DNA from: Hyphomicrobiales bacterium
GTDB taxonomy: Bacteria > Pseudomonadota > Alphaproteobacteria > Rhizobiales > Rhizobiaceae
Assembly: GCA_900473685.1 (NCBI GenBank)
Contig: UCNE01000009.1
Coordinates: forward strand, 310,001 to 374,000
Direction of reading: 5' to 3'
DNA length: 64,000 bases
Position 1 is the first letter of the stretch; each line of letters begins with the position of its first letter. Both the position numbers and the translations under genes were made by a program. Positions 1 through 8,462 of the stretch are shown piece by piece. The notes beneath the pieces are model-generated. The model had not been told where the DNA came from. It saw only the letters and a list, made by a program, of their open reading frames with translations, and searched no databases.

Positions 1-1
1 T

Positions 2-1273
2 CTGGGTGCAGAGTTTCCGCATCGGCATATCGGTTGGTGCAGCGACGAAAGCATCAATGCGCGCCAGACAAAGATCCATGACGCGGTGGCCTTCACACAG
101 GCGTCAAGAGCGGCCAGGCGCGCGGTGCCGCACAGCTTTTTCGGCAGGATCAGGATCGGTTATCTCTCTGCGGATTTCAGCGATCAGCATGCGACGATGC
201 GTCTGTTCCAGAGCGCATTGCTGCAGCATGACCGCGACCGGTTCGACATTTCGCTCTTTTGTTGTACCGGCGACGACCTGATCCAGCTCGACAAAGGATC
301 ACGCAGCACCTATCCCGGCCTCCAGCGTATCGGCCATCTTTCGGACCAGGATGCGGCAGCGCTGATCCGCCGCTCGGGCATCGATATCCTTGTTGATCTC
401 AAGGGGCATACGAAGGGTTCGCGTGCGGGGTTGCTCAATCATGGCGCTGCACCGATCCAGGTTGCCTATCTCGGCTTTCCCGGATCGGGGACCGGCATCG
501 ATTGCGACTATATCCTCACGGACGCCGTTGTGACGCCGGAAACGAGCCGGCCATTCTATCATGAAAAGTTCTGCCTGCTCCCGGACAGCTATCAGGCCAA
601 TGACAATGTCGGCCGTCCGCTGCCGCCCGCCACGCCGCGCAGCGCGCTCGGCCTGCCGGAAGGCCGCATCGTCTTTGCCTCGTTCAACGCCCACCGCAAG
701 ATCAAGCCGGTGACGGCGGAGATCTGGGCGGATATTCTGCGGAAAACGGATGACAGCCTGTTATGGGTCATGTGCTCCAACGGCTTTGCGCGCGACAACC
801 TGATGTGCTGGATGGAAAAGGCAGGCATCGCCGCTGACCGGATCATTTTCGCTGACCCGGCCGCCTATCCGGATCACATTGCCCGCCTGCAGGCGGCAGA
901 CATCGGGCTCGATACGTTTCCCTGCAACGGCCATACGACGACATCCGATAAATTATGGGCGGGCCTGCCGGTGCCGACGTTCAGGGGCACGCACTTTGCC
1001 TCGCGGGTCACGGAAAGCCTGTTGCGGGCGCTCGGGGTTGGTGAGCTGGTTGCGGATACGCCGGAACGTTACGTCGATCTCTGCGTCTCGCTGGCTGAAA
1101 ATCCGGGTGAATTGCATGCTGTAAAGGACAAGATTGCCGCGCAGCGCATGGTCGCGCCGTTGTTTGATACGACACGTTTCATCCGCCATCTGGAAAAAGC
1201 ATTCGAGCTGATGATCGAGCGTGCCCGCAATGGTCAGGAGCCGGATCATATGGCCGTGCCCGCCATCGCATAG
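2..1273 (+). CDS. O-GlcNAc-transferase-like (GT41/SPINDLY) glycosyltransferase, 5' end outside window
   Basis: The reading frame is open from the first bases, so the true start lies upstream. What remains is the catalytic half of a GT41-type (OGT-like) enzyme, which moves a sugar from a nucleotide donor to protein or other acceptors in the cytoplasm. Seen motifs are RIGYLSADFSDQHATM at the start of the GT-B fold, KGHTKGSRAGLL, QVAYLGFPGSG, DYILTD, FASFNAHRKI, and the donor-site stretch CNGHTTTSDKLWAGLPVPT. Family members usually carry TPR repeats N-terminal to this, which would be outside the window. A GTG near base 86 is a possible internal start but would cut conserved sequence. Acceptor unknown. 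Confidence 0.85.
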   Translation: MGAEFPHRHIGWCSDESINARQTKIHDAVAFTQASRAARRAVPHSFFGRIRIGYLSADFSDQHATMRLFQSALLQHDRDRFDISLFCCTGDDLIQLDKGSRSTYPGLQRIGHLSDQDAAALIRRSGIDILVDLKGHTKGSRAGLLNHGAAPIQVAYLGFPGSGTGIDCDYILTDAVVTPETSRPFYHEKFCLLPDSYQANDNVGRPLPPATPRSALGLPEGRIVFASFNAHRKIKPVTAEIWADILRKTDDSLLWVMCSNGFARDNLMCWMEKAGIAADRIIFADPAAYPDHIARLQAADIGLDTFPCNGHTTTSDKLWAGLPVPTFRGTHFASRVTESLLRALGVGELVADTPERYVDLCVSLAENPGELHAVKDKIAAQRMVAPLFDTTRFIRHLEKAFELMIERARNGQEPDHMAVPAIA

Positions 1274-1329
1274 GAAGCCGAAGGCGGCCGCTCTGCGGAC
1301 TATAAACCAACTGCTGCCAGGATCGATCA

Positions 1330-1554
1330 TCAGGACTGCAGGATTTTCTCGATCATGGTGGTGGATTCGTTGATGCCGCAGAGTTCGTAGGCACCTGTTT
1401 CTTCCACCTGGCGGCAAACGAAATTGACCCTGGCTTCGTCATGGCCGAGTGCGACAAGCAGGGTCTCGCGCAATCCTATTGCCGTTAAAAGCGTCGGTTC
1501 CCGCAGGAGTTGCCCCTCCCGCCATGAACTCAGGCGTACGGTGACTGGCATCAT
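1330..1554 (-). CDS. small hypothetical protein (74 aa)
   Basis: I do not recognise this protein. It has 74 residues and no signal peptide or membrane segment. It looks like a compact soluble domain with two cysteines (CRQVEE and ELCGIN) and an acidic C-terminal half. The start ATG at 1554 has a good AAGGAG ribosome binding site seven bases upstream, which is the main evidence that it is real; a second ATG follows directly. It lies tail-to-tail with the glycosyltransferase and is separated from the AraC-type gene by about 120 bases. Function unknown. Confidence 0.55.
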   Translation of the reverse strand: MMPVTVRLSSWREGQLLREPTLLTAIGLRETLLVALGHDEARVNFVCRQVEETGAYELCGINESTTMIEKILQS

Positions 1555-1673
1555 GGTGATTCTCCTTGCGGTTATCCTACCACAAAGCGGATCAAAACAT
1601 CAGCGCCCGGGTTTCCGGGAGCAACGTTGGGTGGTGACGCATCTGCGCAACAACGAACACCTCGCGATGAGGG

Positions 1674-2615
1674 TCAGCCTTCGCTCAGTATTTCCATGCC
1701 GCCGGTCAACCGGTCCATCAGGCTGCGGCGGACGCGGCCAACGTCACGGAGCGGCGGCTCGCCGAACTGGCGGGCATATTCGCGGCTGAACTGCGACTGG
1801 CTTTCATAGCCGACCTGATGGCCGGCAGAGCCTGCATCCAGCATATCTTCCAGCATCAGTCGGCGGGCTTCCTGCAACCTCAGCTGTTTCTGATACTGCA
1901 TCGGGCTCATGGCGGTGATCGCCTTGAAATGATGATGCAGCGAGGAAACGCTCATGCTGACACGGCTGGCCAGATCCTCGATCTTCAGGGGCATGGCGTA
2001 ATGTTCCTTCAGCCAGACGCAGGCGCGGCTGATCTGGTGCGATTGGCTCTCGACGACCGCCATCTGGCGCAGGCGCGCGCTCTGTGGACCGGTCAAGAGC
2101 CTGTAGATGATCTCCTGTTCGATCAGCGGCAGCAGGGCTGGAATATCGTCCGGCCGGTCCAGCAGCCGAAGCAACCGGATGGCGGCATCTTCCAGATCTG
2201 GTGTCACCGAACTCACGGTCATGCCGCGCGTCGTCAGTGCAGGGGAGCCGGTTTGCGCTCCGGCATGATCCAGCAACGCGGCAATCCGCGTGGTGTCGAT
2301 CCCGAAGGTTACGCTCAGATAGGGTTTCTCCTCCGATGCCTCGACGATCTGCGTGGTGACGGGCAGGTCGATTGAAGTGAGCAGATAATCGGCACCGCCA
2401 TAACGATAGACGTCGTCGCCGAGTACCACCTGTTTTGCGCCCTGCGCAATCAGCGCAAGGCTCGGTCTGTAGGAGCCGCAGGATTTCGTCCCCGTTGCCG
2501 AGCGCCGGTGAATGCTGACACCCGGGATGGCCGTTTGATGATCGCCATCTACTTTGGCGAAACGGGCAATGAGATCAATCAGTTCCTGACTGCGCGGGGT
2601 TCTTGAAATTGTCAT
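1674..2615 (-). CDS. AraC-family transcriptional regulator (AraC_N type, YqhC-like)
   Basis: 313-residue transcription factor. The N-terminal two thirds match the AraC_N sensor domain (YRPSLALIAQGAKQVVLGDD, then LLTSIDLPVTTQI). The C-terminal hundred residues hold the paired helix-turn-helix motifs (LKIEDLASRVSMSVSSLHHHF and VGYESQSQFSREYARQFG). The start is set at the ATG at 2615 rather than the TTG two codons upstream. It is divergent from the zinc alcohol dehydrogenase at 2836, and the space between holds two TTGCAGGAT repeats 21 bases apart. E. coli YqhC has the same domain plan and activates a neighbouring aldehyde reductase, so control of the dehydrogenase by an aldehyde or alcohol signal is a reasonable inference. 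Confidence 0.88.
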   Translation of the reverse strand: MTISRTPRSQELIDLIARFAKVDGDHQTAIPGVSIHRRSATGTKSCGSYRPSLALIAQGAKQVVLGDDVYRYGGADYLLTSIDLPVTTQIVEASEEKPYLSVTFGIDTTRIAALLDHAGAQTGSPALTTRGMTVSSVTPDLEDAAIRLLRLLDRPDDIPALLPLIEQEIIYRLLTGPQSARLRQMAVVESQSHQISRACVWLKEHYAMPLKIEDLASRVSMSVSSLHHHFKAITAMSPMQYQKQLRLQEARRLMLEDMLDAGSAGHQVGYESQSQFSREYARQFGEPPLRDVGRVRRSLMDRLTGGMEILSEG

Positions 2616-2705
2616 AATCAAAAATCTTTCCAGTTAGTTAGATTTCATCTCGCAAACCTTAATCTAGTCTCTCCGCGATTGTCTGCAAAACCTCGGCGGC
2701 TTGTT

Positions 2706-2737
2706 TTGCAGGATCGTACAATAATCTTGCAGGATTG
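2706..2737 (+). promoter_or_regulatory. direct repeats 21 bp apart, candidate AraC-family operator
   Basis: TTGCAGGATCG (2706-2716) is repeated as TTGCAGGATTG (2727-2737), a start-to-start distance of exactly 21 bases, or two helical turns. This is the arrangement used by AraC-family dimers on direct half-sites. It lies about 100 bases upstream of the alcohol dehydrogenase and about 90 bases from the AraC gene start. The sequence is seen directly; binding by the neighbouring regulator is inferred. Confidence 0.5.
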
Positions 2738-2835
2738 CTCTAACGGTCTGCGGGCACGATCTGCAAGTATGCTTTCGGGGAGAGGCGATCTGTGCTTCCA
2801 TCACATCCCCGCTTCATCAGATAAAGGAGTGACCC

Positions 2836-3876
2836 ATGGCCCTGGCAAGAGGATATGCGGCGACGGATGCGTCGAAGCCGCTGCAGCCCTTCACATTCGA
2901 ACGGCGTGAACCCCGCGAGGACGACGTCGTCATCAGCATCAAGTATTCCGGCATCTGCCATTCGGATATCCATCAGGCCCGCAACGAGTGGGGCAATTCG
3001 GCCTTCCCGATGGTGCCCGGCCATGAGATTGCCGGTATCGTTACGGCTGTCGGTTCGAAGGTATCAAAATTCAAGGTCGGCGACCGGGTCGGCGTCGGCT
3101 GCTTCGTCGATAGCTGCACCACCTGCGCCAGCCGCGATGTCGACCTGGAACAGTACATGCCCGGCCTTGTCGGCACCTATAATAGCGTCGAAGCCGACGG
3201 CAAGACACCCACCCAGGGCGGCTATTCCGATTTTATCGTCGTCAAGGAAGGCTATGTCCTCTCCATCCCCGAAAACCTGCCCTTCGAGGCAACGGCACCG
3301 CTGCTTTGTGCGGGCATTACGCTCTATTCTCCGCTGCGCAACTGGGGCGCAGGCCCGGGCAAGAAGGTGGCTATTGTCGGTATGGGCGGTCTTGGCCATA
3401 TGGGCGTCAAGCTTGCCCACGCGATGGGCGCGGACGTCACTGTGCTCAGCCAGTCCCTGTCGAAAAAAGAAGATGGCCTGAAGCTCGGTGCCGATCATTA
3501 TTACGCGACCGCCGACGCCGAGACCTTCACGAAACTGGCAGGGACGTTCGACCTCATCCTGTGCACCGTGTCGGCCGAAATCGACTGGAACGCTTATCTC
3601 GGCCTGCTGAAGGTTGATGGCACGCTGGTGTTGCTCGGTATTCCGGAAAAGCCGGTGCCGGTCCATGCGTTCTCGCTGGTTCCGTCGCGCCGCTCGATTG
3701 CTGGCTCGATGATCGGCTCGATCAAGGAAACCCAGGAAATGCTCGATTTCTGCGGCGAGCACGACATTGTCTCGGAAATCGAACTGATCCGCATGGATCA
3801 GGTCAATGAAGCCTATGAGCGCGTCATCAAGAGCGACGTGCGCTACCGTTTCGTCATCGATATGGCGACGCTGTAA
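2836..3876 (+). CDS. NAD(P)-dependent zinc alcohol dehydrogenase (YahK/cinnamyl-alcohol dehydrogenase type)
   Basis: 346-residue medium-chain dehydrogenase that interconverts alcohols and aldehydes in the cytoplasm. Catalytic zinc ligands are visible: Cys41 in GICHSDIH, His63-Glu64 in PGHE and Cys158 in LLCAGIT. The nucleotide loop GMGGLGHMG lies near residues 182-190. The start has an AAGGAG site. The structural-zinc loop is odd: Cys94 and Cys97 are present, but the third and fourth ligand positions are Arg100 and Met108, so this lobe probably cannot bind zinc the usual way. It is divergent from the AraC regulator and closed by a strong terminator. Substrate unknown; YahK relatives prefer aldehydes with NADPH. 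Confidence 0.92.
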   Translation: MALARGYAATDASKPLQPFTFERREPREDDVVISIKYSGICHSDIHQARNEWGNSAFPMVPGHEIAGIVTAVGSKVSKFKVGDRVGVGCFVDSCTTCASRDVDLEQYMPGLVGTYNSVEADGKTPTQGGYSDFIVVKEGYVLSIPENLPFEATAPLLCAGITLYSPLRNWGAGPGKKVAIVGMGGLGHMGVKLAHAMGADVTVLSQSLSKKEDGLKLGADHYYATADAETFTKLAGTFDLILCTVSAEIDWNAYLGLLKVDGTLVLLGIPEKPVPVHAFSLVPSRRSIAGSMIGSIKETQEMLDFCGEHDIVSEIELIRMDQVNEAYERVIKSDVRYRFVIDMATL

Positions 3877-3888
3877 TCCATCGAAACG

Positions 3889-3920
3889 AAAGGCCGGCAG
3901 GTTCGACTTGCCGGCCTTTT
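3889..3920 (+). terminator. rho-independent terminator after the alcohol dehydrogenase
   Basis: The arms AAAGGCCGGCA and TGCCGGCCTTT flank a nine-base loop and run into TTTTATT. It begins 13 bases after the dehydrogenase stop codon and also separates it from the convergent secreted-protein gene. Confidence 0.85.
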
Positions 3921-3945
3921 ATTGTGACTGCCCCGTGAAGGTGGA

Positions 3946-4308
3946 TTATTTTACTTCGGTCAGAACTTCCGTGCCGGAGCCATCCTTGCCGGTAATCGTC
4001 CACTTGCCATCCAGCGTGCCGTCGCCGTTGACCTTGTAGACGATCAGCCCCAGCGCGTCTTCCAAGACGTAGGCGGCCGCAAACGCGTTGCCGTTGAGCA
4101 TGCAGACACCGGTTGATTTGACGCCCGCCGTATCCCATTCGATCACGCAGGTCGTTTCGCTGGCGAGTGTTATCTCGGCCGTGCCGGAATAGCTCGATCC
4201 ATCAAGATTGGTGCCCTCGACCGTGTACTTGCCGGCGTTGACAGTCTGCGCATGCGCAGTGGATGCGGCCGCAAGCGCGAGTGCTGCGGCGAAAATGATC
4301 TTTTTCAT
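3946..4308 (-). CDS. small secreted protein of unknown function
   Basis: 120 residues with a clear signal peptide (MKKIIFAAALALAAASTAHA, cleavage after AHA). The mature part of about 100 residues is beta-rich and glycine-rich, with the pattern GT-DGS-Y-G, a Cys followed by IEWDTAG, a second Cys in GVCML, then NGDGTLDGKWTITG. The two cysteines may pair in the periplasm. Similar small rhizobial and Brucella proteins exist under loose names such as fibronectin-binding protein, but I cannot support a function from the sequence. It stands alone, convergent with the dehydrogenase. Confidence 0.7.
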   Translation of the reverse strand: MKKIIFAAALALAAASTAHAQTVNAGKYTVEGTNLDGSSYSGTAEITLASETTCVIEWDTAGVKSTGVCMLNGNAFAAAYVLEDALGLIVYKVNGDGTLDGKWTITGKDGSGTEVLTEVK

Positions 4309-4466
4309 CTAACCCCTCAAAGCAATGCCCGATGATCGAGCTGCACTTGAGCCTATGCGCAATCGGGGCCGTTTGAAAAGAACCAAAATTGTGCTGATTG
4401 GCGCGCGGGGGGAGCCTCAGATCGGCAGATTTCACCGCGAAGATGGCTGCCGCCGTGTGGCCTGCG

Positions 4467-5318
4467 CTAACTCCGCACTGCCCGGTGCACCGAGTGCAGG
4501 GTCGAAAGCAGGCTTGCAGCCGCGTCGAGCGGCAGGCAGCTTGGTCCGTCGCAAAGCGCGCGGTCCGGATCGGGATGAAACTCAAGGAACACGCCGTCTG
4601 CACCGGCCGCCACGGCCGCCTTGGCGATGATGGGAACACCCTCGCGACGCCCACCCGTCGAGCCACCGTTGGTGCGGGGATCGGCGCCCGGCAATTGCAC
4701 CGAATGGGTCGCATCGATCGTCACCGGAACGCCGAGGCGCTGCATTTCGGCGATACCCAGCATGTCGACGATCAGATTGTTGTAACCAAAGGAGCTGCCG
4801 CGTTCGCACAAAACGATCTGGAGATCCGGCGCGACCGCCCGCGCCTTGGCGACGATGTTCTTGCAATCCCATGGGGCGAGGAATTGAGCTTTCTTGACAT
4901 GCAGCAGGCCACCGGCACGCTGCGTGGCAACGGCGGTGGCAACGATCAGATCCGTTTGGCGGCAGAGGAACGCCGGAATCTGAACCAGATCGGCGACGGC
5001 GGCAACCGCCTCTGCCTGATCAATTTCGTGAATGTCCGTGGCAATCGGAACATTCAAGATACGCTTGATCTCCGCAAGCATGGCGAGGCCGTCTTTCAGG
5101 CCCGGCCCGCGATAACTGGCGTTCGAGGAGCGGTTCGCCTTGTCAAAGCTGGCCTTGAACACGAAAGGCAAGCCGAGATCGGCCGTCACCGCCTTCAGGT
5201 GCCGCCCGACCTCCAGCGCCAGCTCAAGATATTCAAGAACATTCAGCCCTGCGATTACGGCCAGAGGCTGGCCCTCGCCAAACGATATGTTCCAGTGTTT
5301 CAGGTGAGCTACGGCCAT
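4467..5318 (-). CDS. kdsA: 3-deoxy-8-phosphooctulonate (KDO-8-P) synthase, metal-independent type
   Basis: 283-residue aldolase-type enzyme that condenses phosphoenolpyruvate with arabinose-5-phosphate to make KDO-8-P for lipopolysaccharide or KDO-containing capsule. Motifs are KASFDKANRSS, SYRGPG, TDIHE, PAFLCRQTDL, ERGSSFGYNNLIVDM, DATHSVQLPG and EFHPDPDRALCDGPS. The start is placed at the ATG at 5318 because the family begins there; an upstream in-frame start would add 51 unrelated residues. The loop reads AGLNVLE with Asn26, where metal-dependent enzymes carry Cys; E. coli KdsA, which needs no metal, also has Asn26. In rhizobia kdsA often sits with pyrG and eno, so this isolated copy may be a second paralogue. 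Confidence 0.92.
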   Translation of the reverse strand: MAVAHLKHWNISFGEGQPLAVIAGLNVLEYLELALEVGRHLKAVTADLGLPFVFKASFDKANRSSNASYRGPGLKDGLAMLAEIKRILNVPIATDIHEIDQAEAVAAVADLVQIPAFLCRQTDLIVATAVATQRAGGLLHVKKAQFLAPWDCKNIVAKARAVAPDLQIVLCERGSSFGYNNLIVDMLGIAEMQRLGVPVTIDATHSVQLPGADPRTNGGSTGGRREGVPIIAKAAVAAGADGVFLEFHPDPDRALCDGPSCLPLDAAASLLSTLHSVHRAVRS

Positions 5319-5472
5319 GGTCGAGTTTCCCTTACCTGGCACAACGGGTGCGCCGGCACTCTGCGGATTGAAGCGAGAATCACACCTTTGATCATCGCAG
5401 ATGCGCACAATATGGAAATTCGCGATGGCTGCAATTTGAGATTGAGGAATGGGACGGTGGCGCAGGCGCATG

Positions 5473-5937
5473 TCAGCCCAGCGGCAGTGGCCCGTCGTTT
5501 TTGATTTCTTCCATCACCGCATAGGTCCGCGTTTCCTTGACCCCCGGCAGGGTCCACAGTACCTGGCCAAGGAAATTGCGATAGGCGTTCATGTCTTCGA
5601 AGCGGGTCTTGACGAGATAGTCGAAACCGCCGGCCACCATGTGACATTCAAGCACGGAGGGTGCCTGTTTGACCGCCTCGGCAAATTTGTCGAACACTTC
5701 AGGCGTCGTCTTGTCGAGCATCACCTCGATGAAAACGAGCAGCCCGAAACCCAATTTGTGCGGATCAAGCCGCGCGCCAAAGCCGGAGACATAGCCTTCT
5801 TTGAGCAAACGGCGCAGGCGCTCGCTGGTGGCCGTGGGGGACAGCCCGATGCGGTCGGCCAGTTCCAGATTGGTGATCCGGCCATCCGCCTGCAGGATGT
5901 TGAGAATCCGCCGGTCGATCTTGTCTATTTCATGCAT
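5473..5937 (-). CDS. Lrp/AsnC-family transcriptional regulator
   Basis: 154 residues. An N-terminal winged helix-turn-helix (IDKIDRRILNILQADGRITN, then LADRIGLSPTATSERLRRL) is followed by an alpha-beta RAM ligand and oligomerisation domain (HMVAGGFDYLVKTRFEDM). The start is the ATG at 5937, which has GGAGG six bases upstream; the longer frame lacks a site. It lies just upstream of kdsA and downstream of the M20 hydrolase on the same strand. Regulators of this kind usually sense an amino acid, and genes beside them are frequent targets; the ligand cannot be read from the sequence. Confidence 0.88.
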   Translation of the reverse strand: MHEIDKIDRRILNILQADGRITNLELADRIGLSPTATSERLRRLLKEGYVSGFGARLDPHKLGFGLLVFIEVMLDKTTPEVFDKFAEAVKQAPSVLECHMVAGGFDYLVKTRFEDMNAYRNFLGQVLWTLPGVKETRTYAVMEEIKNDGPLPLG

Positions 5938-6005
5938 GGGATGCCTCCAAACCCTTCGGCGCGCAAAAACCATCTGCGCGCCCCGTCTTCAATGACGAAT
6001 GCCGC

Positions 6006-7169
6006 TCAGGCCGCCAGCCGTGTTTCGGCAAGTTTTACCCAGTAGGAGATGCCGTGTGGGATCGCCTCATCGTTGAAATCGTAGCCTGGGTTATGCAGGC
6101 CGGCGGTGTCGCCATTGCCGATGAAGATGAACGCGCCAGGGCGGGCCAGCAGCATGTAGGAAAAATCCTCGCCGCCCATCATCGGATCGAGATCGCCCGA
6201 TACCTGGTTTTCGCCGGCGATGTTTGCCGCCGCAGAAAGCGCATGGCCGGTTTCTTCGCGGTGATTAACTGTGACCGGGTAGTTGCGGGCGTAGGATACC
6301 TTGACCTTGGCGCCATAGGCGGCACCCAGGCTCTCGGAAATCTGCTTGATGCGCTGTTCGGCAATGTCGCGCATTTCCGGCATCAGCGTGCGCACGGTAC
6401 CGGCAAGGACGGCCTGCTCTGGAATGATGTTATGGGCAAAGCCGGCGTTGAATTTGGTGACCGAGACAACGACTGAAGCCAGGGGATCGGCGGTGCGCGA
6501 GGCGATGGTCTGAAGCGCGTTGACGATCTGCGAGCCGATAACGATCGGGTCGATCGTCTTGTGCGGCTGGGCGGCGTGGCCGCCGCGGCCATCGATGGTG
6601 ATGTTGAATTCATCGGTCGAAGCCATGATCGGTCCGACGCGGCTGCCGAACTGGCCGACCGGCATGCCCGGCATATTGTGCATGCCGTAGACTTCCTCGA
6701 TGGCAAACCGCTCCATCATGCCGTCCTTGACCATTTCGTGACCACCGGCACCGCCTTCTTCGGCCGGCTGGAAGATCACCGCGACCGCGCCTTTGAAATT
6801 GCGTGTCTCTGCGAGGTATTTTGCAGCGCCGAGCAGCATGGCGGTGTGGCCGTCATGGCCACAGGCGTGCATCTTGCCCGCGGTGGTCGAGGCCCAGGGC
6901 TTGCCGCTGGTTTCGGTCATCGGCAGCGCATCCATGTCGGCGCGCATGCCGATGGTGCGGCCTTCGCCGAGATTGCCCTTGATCAGGCCGACGACGCCGG
7001 TGCGGCCAAGTCCGGTCACGACTTCGTCAACGCCGAACTCGCGCAATTTATTTTCGACGAAAGCTGCCGTATTTTCGACGGCAAACAGCAATTCCGGCTT
7101 GGTGTGAAGATGGCGGCGCCATTCGGTGACTTCGGTCTGGAGCTCTGCTGCGCGGTTCAGAATAGGCAT
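6006..7169 (-). CDS. M20-family amidohydrolase (hippurate/N-acyl amino acid hydrolase type)
   Basis: 387-residue cytoplasmic metallopeptidase-like amidohydrolase expected to cleave an N-acylated amino acid. Metal and catalytic motifs in order are GMRADMDALPM, HACGHDGHTAML (Cys-His ligands), QPAEEGGAGG (catalytic Glu pair), MHNMPGMPVG, the dimerisation-lid motif GRGGHAAQPH, and PMMGGEDFSYML near the C-terminus. The start at 7169 (MPILNRAAEL) fits homologues and has AGGA seven bases upstream; a longer frame starts at 7256. It is followed 68 bases later by the Lrp regulator, a pairing that suggests amino-acid-linked control. Exact substrate not determinable. Confidence 0.9.
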   Translation of the reverse strand: MPILNRAAELQTEVTEWRRHLHTKPELLFAVENTAAFVENKLREFGVDEVVTGLGRTGVVGLIKGNLGEGRTIGMRADMDALPMTETSGKPWASTTAGKMHACGHDGHTAMLLGAAKYLAETRNFKGAVAVIFQPAEEGGAGGHEMVKDGMMERFAIEEVYGMHNMPGMPVGQFGSRVGPIMASTDEFNITIDGRGGHAAQPHKTIDPIVIGSQIVNALQTIASRTADPLASVVVSVTKFNAGFAHNIIPEQAVLAGTVRTLMPEMRDIAEQRIKQISESLGAAYGAKVKVSYARNYPVTVNHREETGHALSAAANIAGENQVSGDLDPMMGGEDFSYMLLARPGAFIFIGNGDTAGLHNPGYDFNDEAIPHGISYWVKLAETRLAA

Positions 7170-7310
7170 TTTGGCTTCCTGTGGGTCCATTGCGGGCATC
7201 GGATACGGGATATTCGGCATCGGCACAAAGAATGGTCTTTGCCATCTCCTCGCCATATAGGTTAAATAGCCGGACGATACGAGGCAATTCCCGAAATTTC
7301 GAGGTTTGAT

Positions 7311-8435
7311 GTGACAACTGGAATTCGCAAGACTGGCGCGTTGAAATTATTCGCAGTCCTGACGGGCGCCTGCGCGTCGCTGCTTTCGGCGGCCCAACCA
7401 AGTGCTGCCAATCCGCAGCTGGTTGTCGATGTCAGTTCGCTGAAGGTCTACGAGCAGCGGGAAATCTACCAGAAATGGTATCCGGCCTCGCTGACCAAGC
7501 TGATGACCGCCTACACGACTTTCCGCGCCCTGAAATCCGGTCAACTGACGCTCGAAACCCCGGTGGTGATGAGCAAGAACGCTGCAGGCGAACCGCCGAG
7601 CAAGATGTTCTACAAGCCCGGACAGGCCGTCACGCTCGACAGCGCATTGAAGATGATGCTGATCAAGTCGGCCAACGATATTGCGGTCGCGATCGGCGAG
7701 ACGGTCGCCGGTTCGGAGCCCGCCTTCGTCAACCAGATGAACGCCGAAGCCAAGCGGATCGGCATGACGTCTTCGCATTTCATCAATCCGAACGGATTGC
7801 CGGGTGCCGGTCAGTACACGACGGCGCGGGACCTTGCGGTTCTGGCGATCACCATCAAACGCGAGTTTCCGGAATATGCGCCGTATTTCGCCTATGAGGG
7901 TTTTACCACCGGGAAGAAGAATTATCCCAACTTCAACATGCTGATCGGCCGCTTCGATGGCGCCGATGGCATGAAGACCGGGTTCATCTGTGCTTCGGGC
8001 TTCAACCAGGTTTCGTCCGCCACACGCAATGGCCGTGCCGTCGTCTCCGTTGTTCTCGGTGCAAACAGCCTTGGCGGCCGGGCGGACGAGTCGGCGCGGC
8101 TGCTTCAACTCGGCTTGACCTCGAGCGGCGGCGGCAAGCCGGGCCTTGGCCAGATCGCGCCCTATGGTGAGACCCGCGACATGGTCGCCGATGTCAGCAA
8201 GGAAATCTGCAATCCGAAGGCTGCCAAGGTGCGTTCGGAAAATCGTGATGAAGGGGGCCGACAGAAATTGCTGTCGCCCTATATCCACGAGATCAACCGG
8301 CCGCTGAACCTCGTTGCCGCCGGACTTATTCCGGGCAACGATACGGTCGCCGACGTCAAGAGCAAGGGACAGACGGAGGCCGCACAGGGCGATGCCGCCA
8401 ATGTGCCGGTCCCGGTTCCGCGCCCCGTCTTCTGA
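7311..8435 (+). CDS. D-alanyl-D-alanine carboxypeptidase (peptidase S11, DacF/PBP5-like)
   Basis: 374-residue periplasmic low-molecular-weight penicillin-binding protein that trims the terminal D-Ala from peptidoglycan stem peptides. A signal peptide covers about residues 1-33. The three active-site motifs are S60-LTK, S120-AN and K222-TG, in normal spacing. The start is GTG at 7311 with GAGG six bases upstream; an ATG two bases earlier is out of frame and hits a stop at once. The C-terminal region is proline-rich and lacks an obvious amphipathic anchor. It is divergent from the M20 gene and followed 27 bases later by the GTPase gene. Confidence 0.92.
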   Translation: MTTGIRKTGALKLFAVLTGACASLLSAAQPSAANPQLVVDVSSLKVYEQREIYQKWYPASLTKLMTAYTTFRALKSGQLTLETPVVMSKNAAGEPPSKMFYKPGQAVTLDSALKMMLIKSANDIAVAIGETVAGSEPAFVNQMNAEAKRIGMTSSHFINPNGLPGAGQYTTARDLAVLAITIKREFPEYAPYFAYEGFTTGKKNYPNFNMLIGRFDGADGMKTGFICASGFNQVSSATRNGRAVVSVVLGANSLGGRADESARLLQLGLTSSGGGKPGLGQIAPYGETRDMVADVSKEICNPKAAKVRSENRDEGGRQKLLSPYIHEINRPLNLVAAGLIPGNDTVADVKSKGQTEAAQGDAANVPVPVPRPVF

Positions 8436-8462
8436 GCATCCCGCATACTGATCGGATAAACC

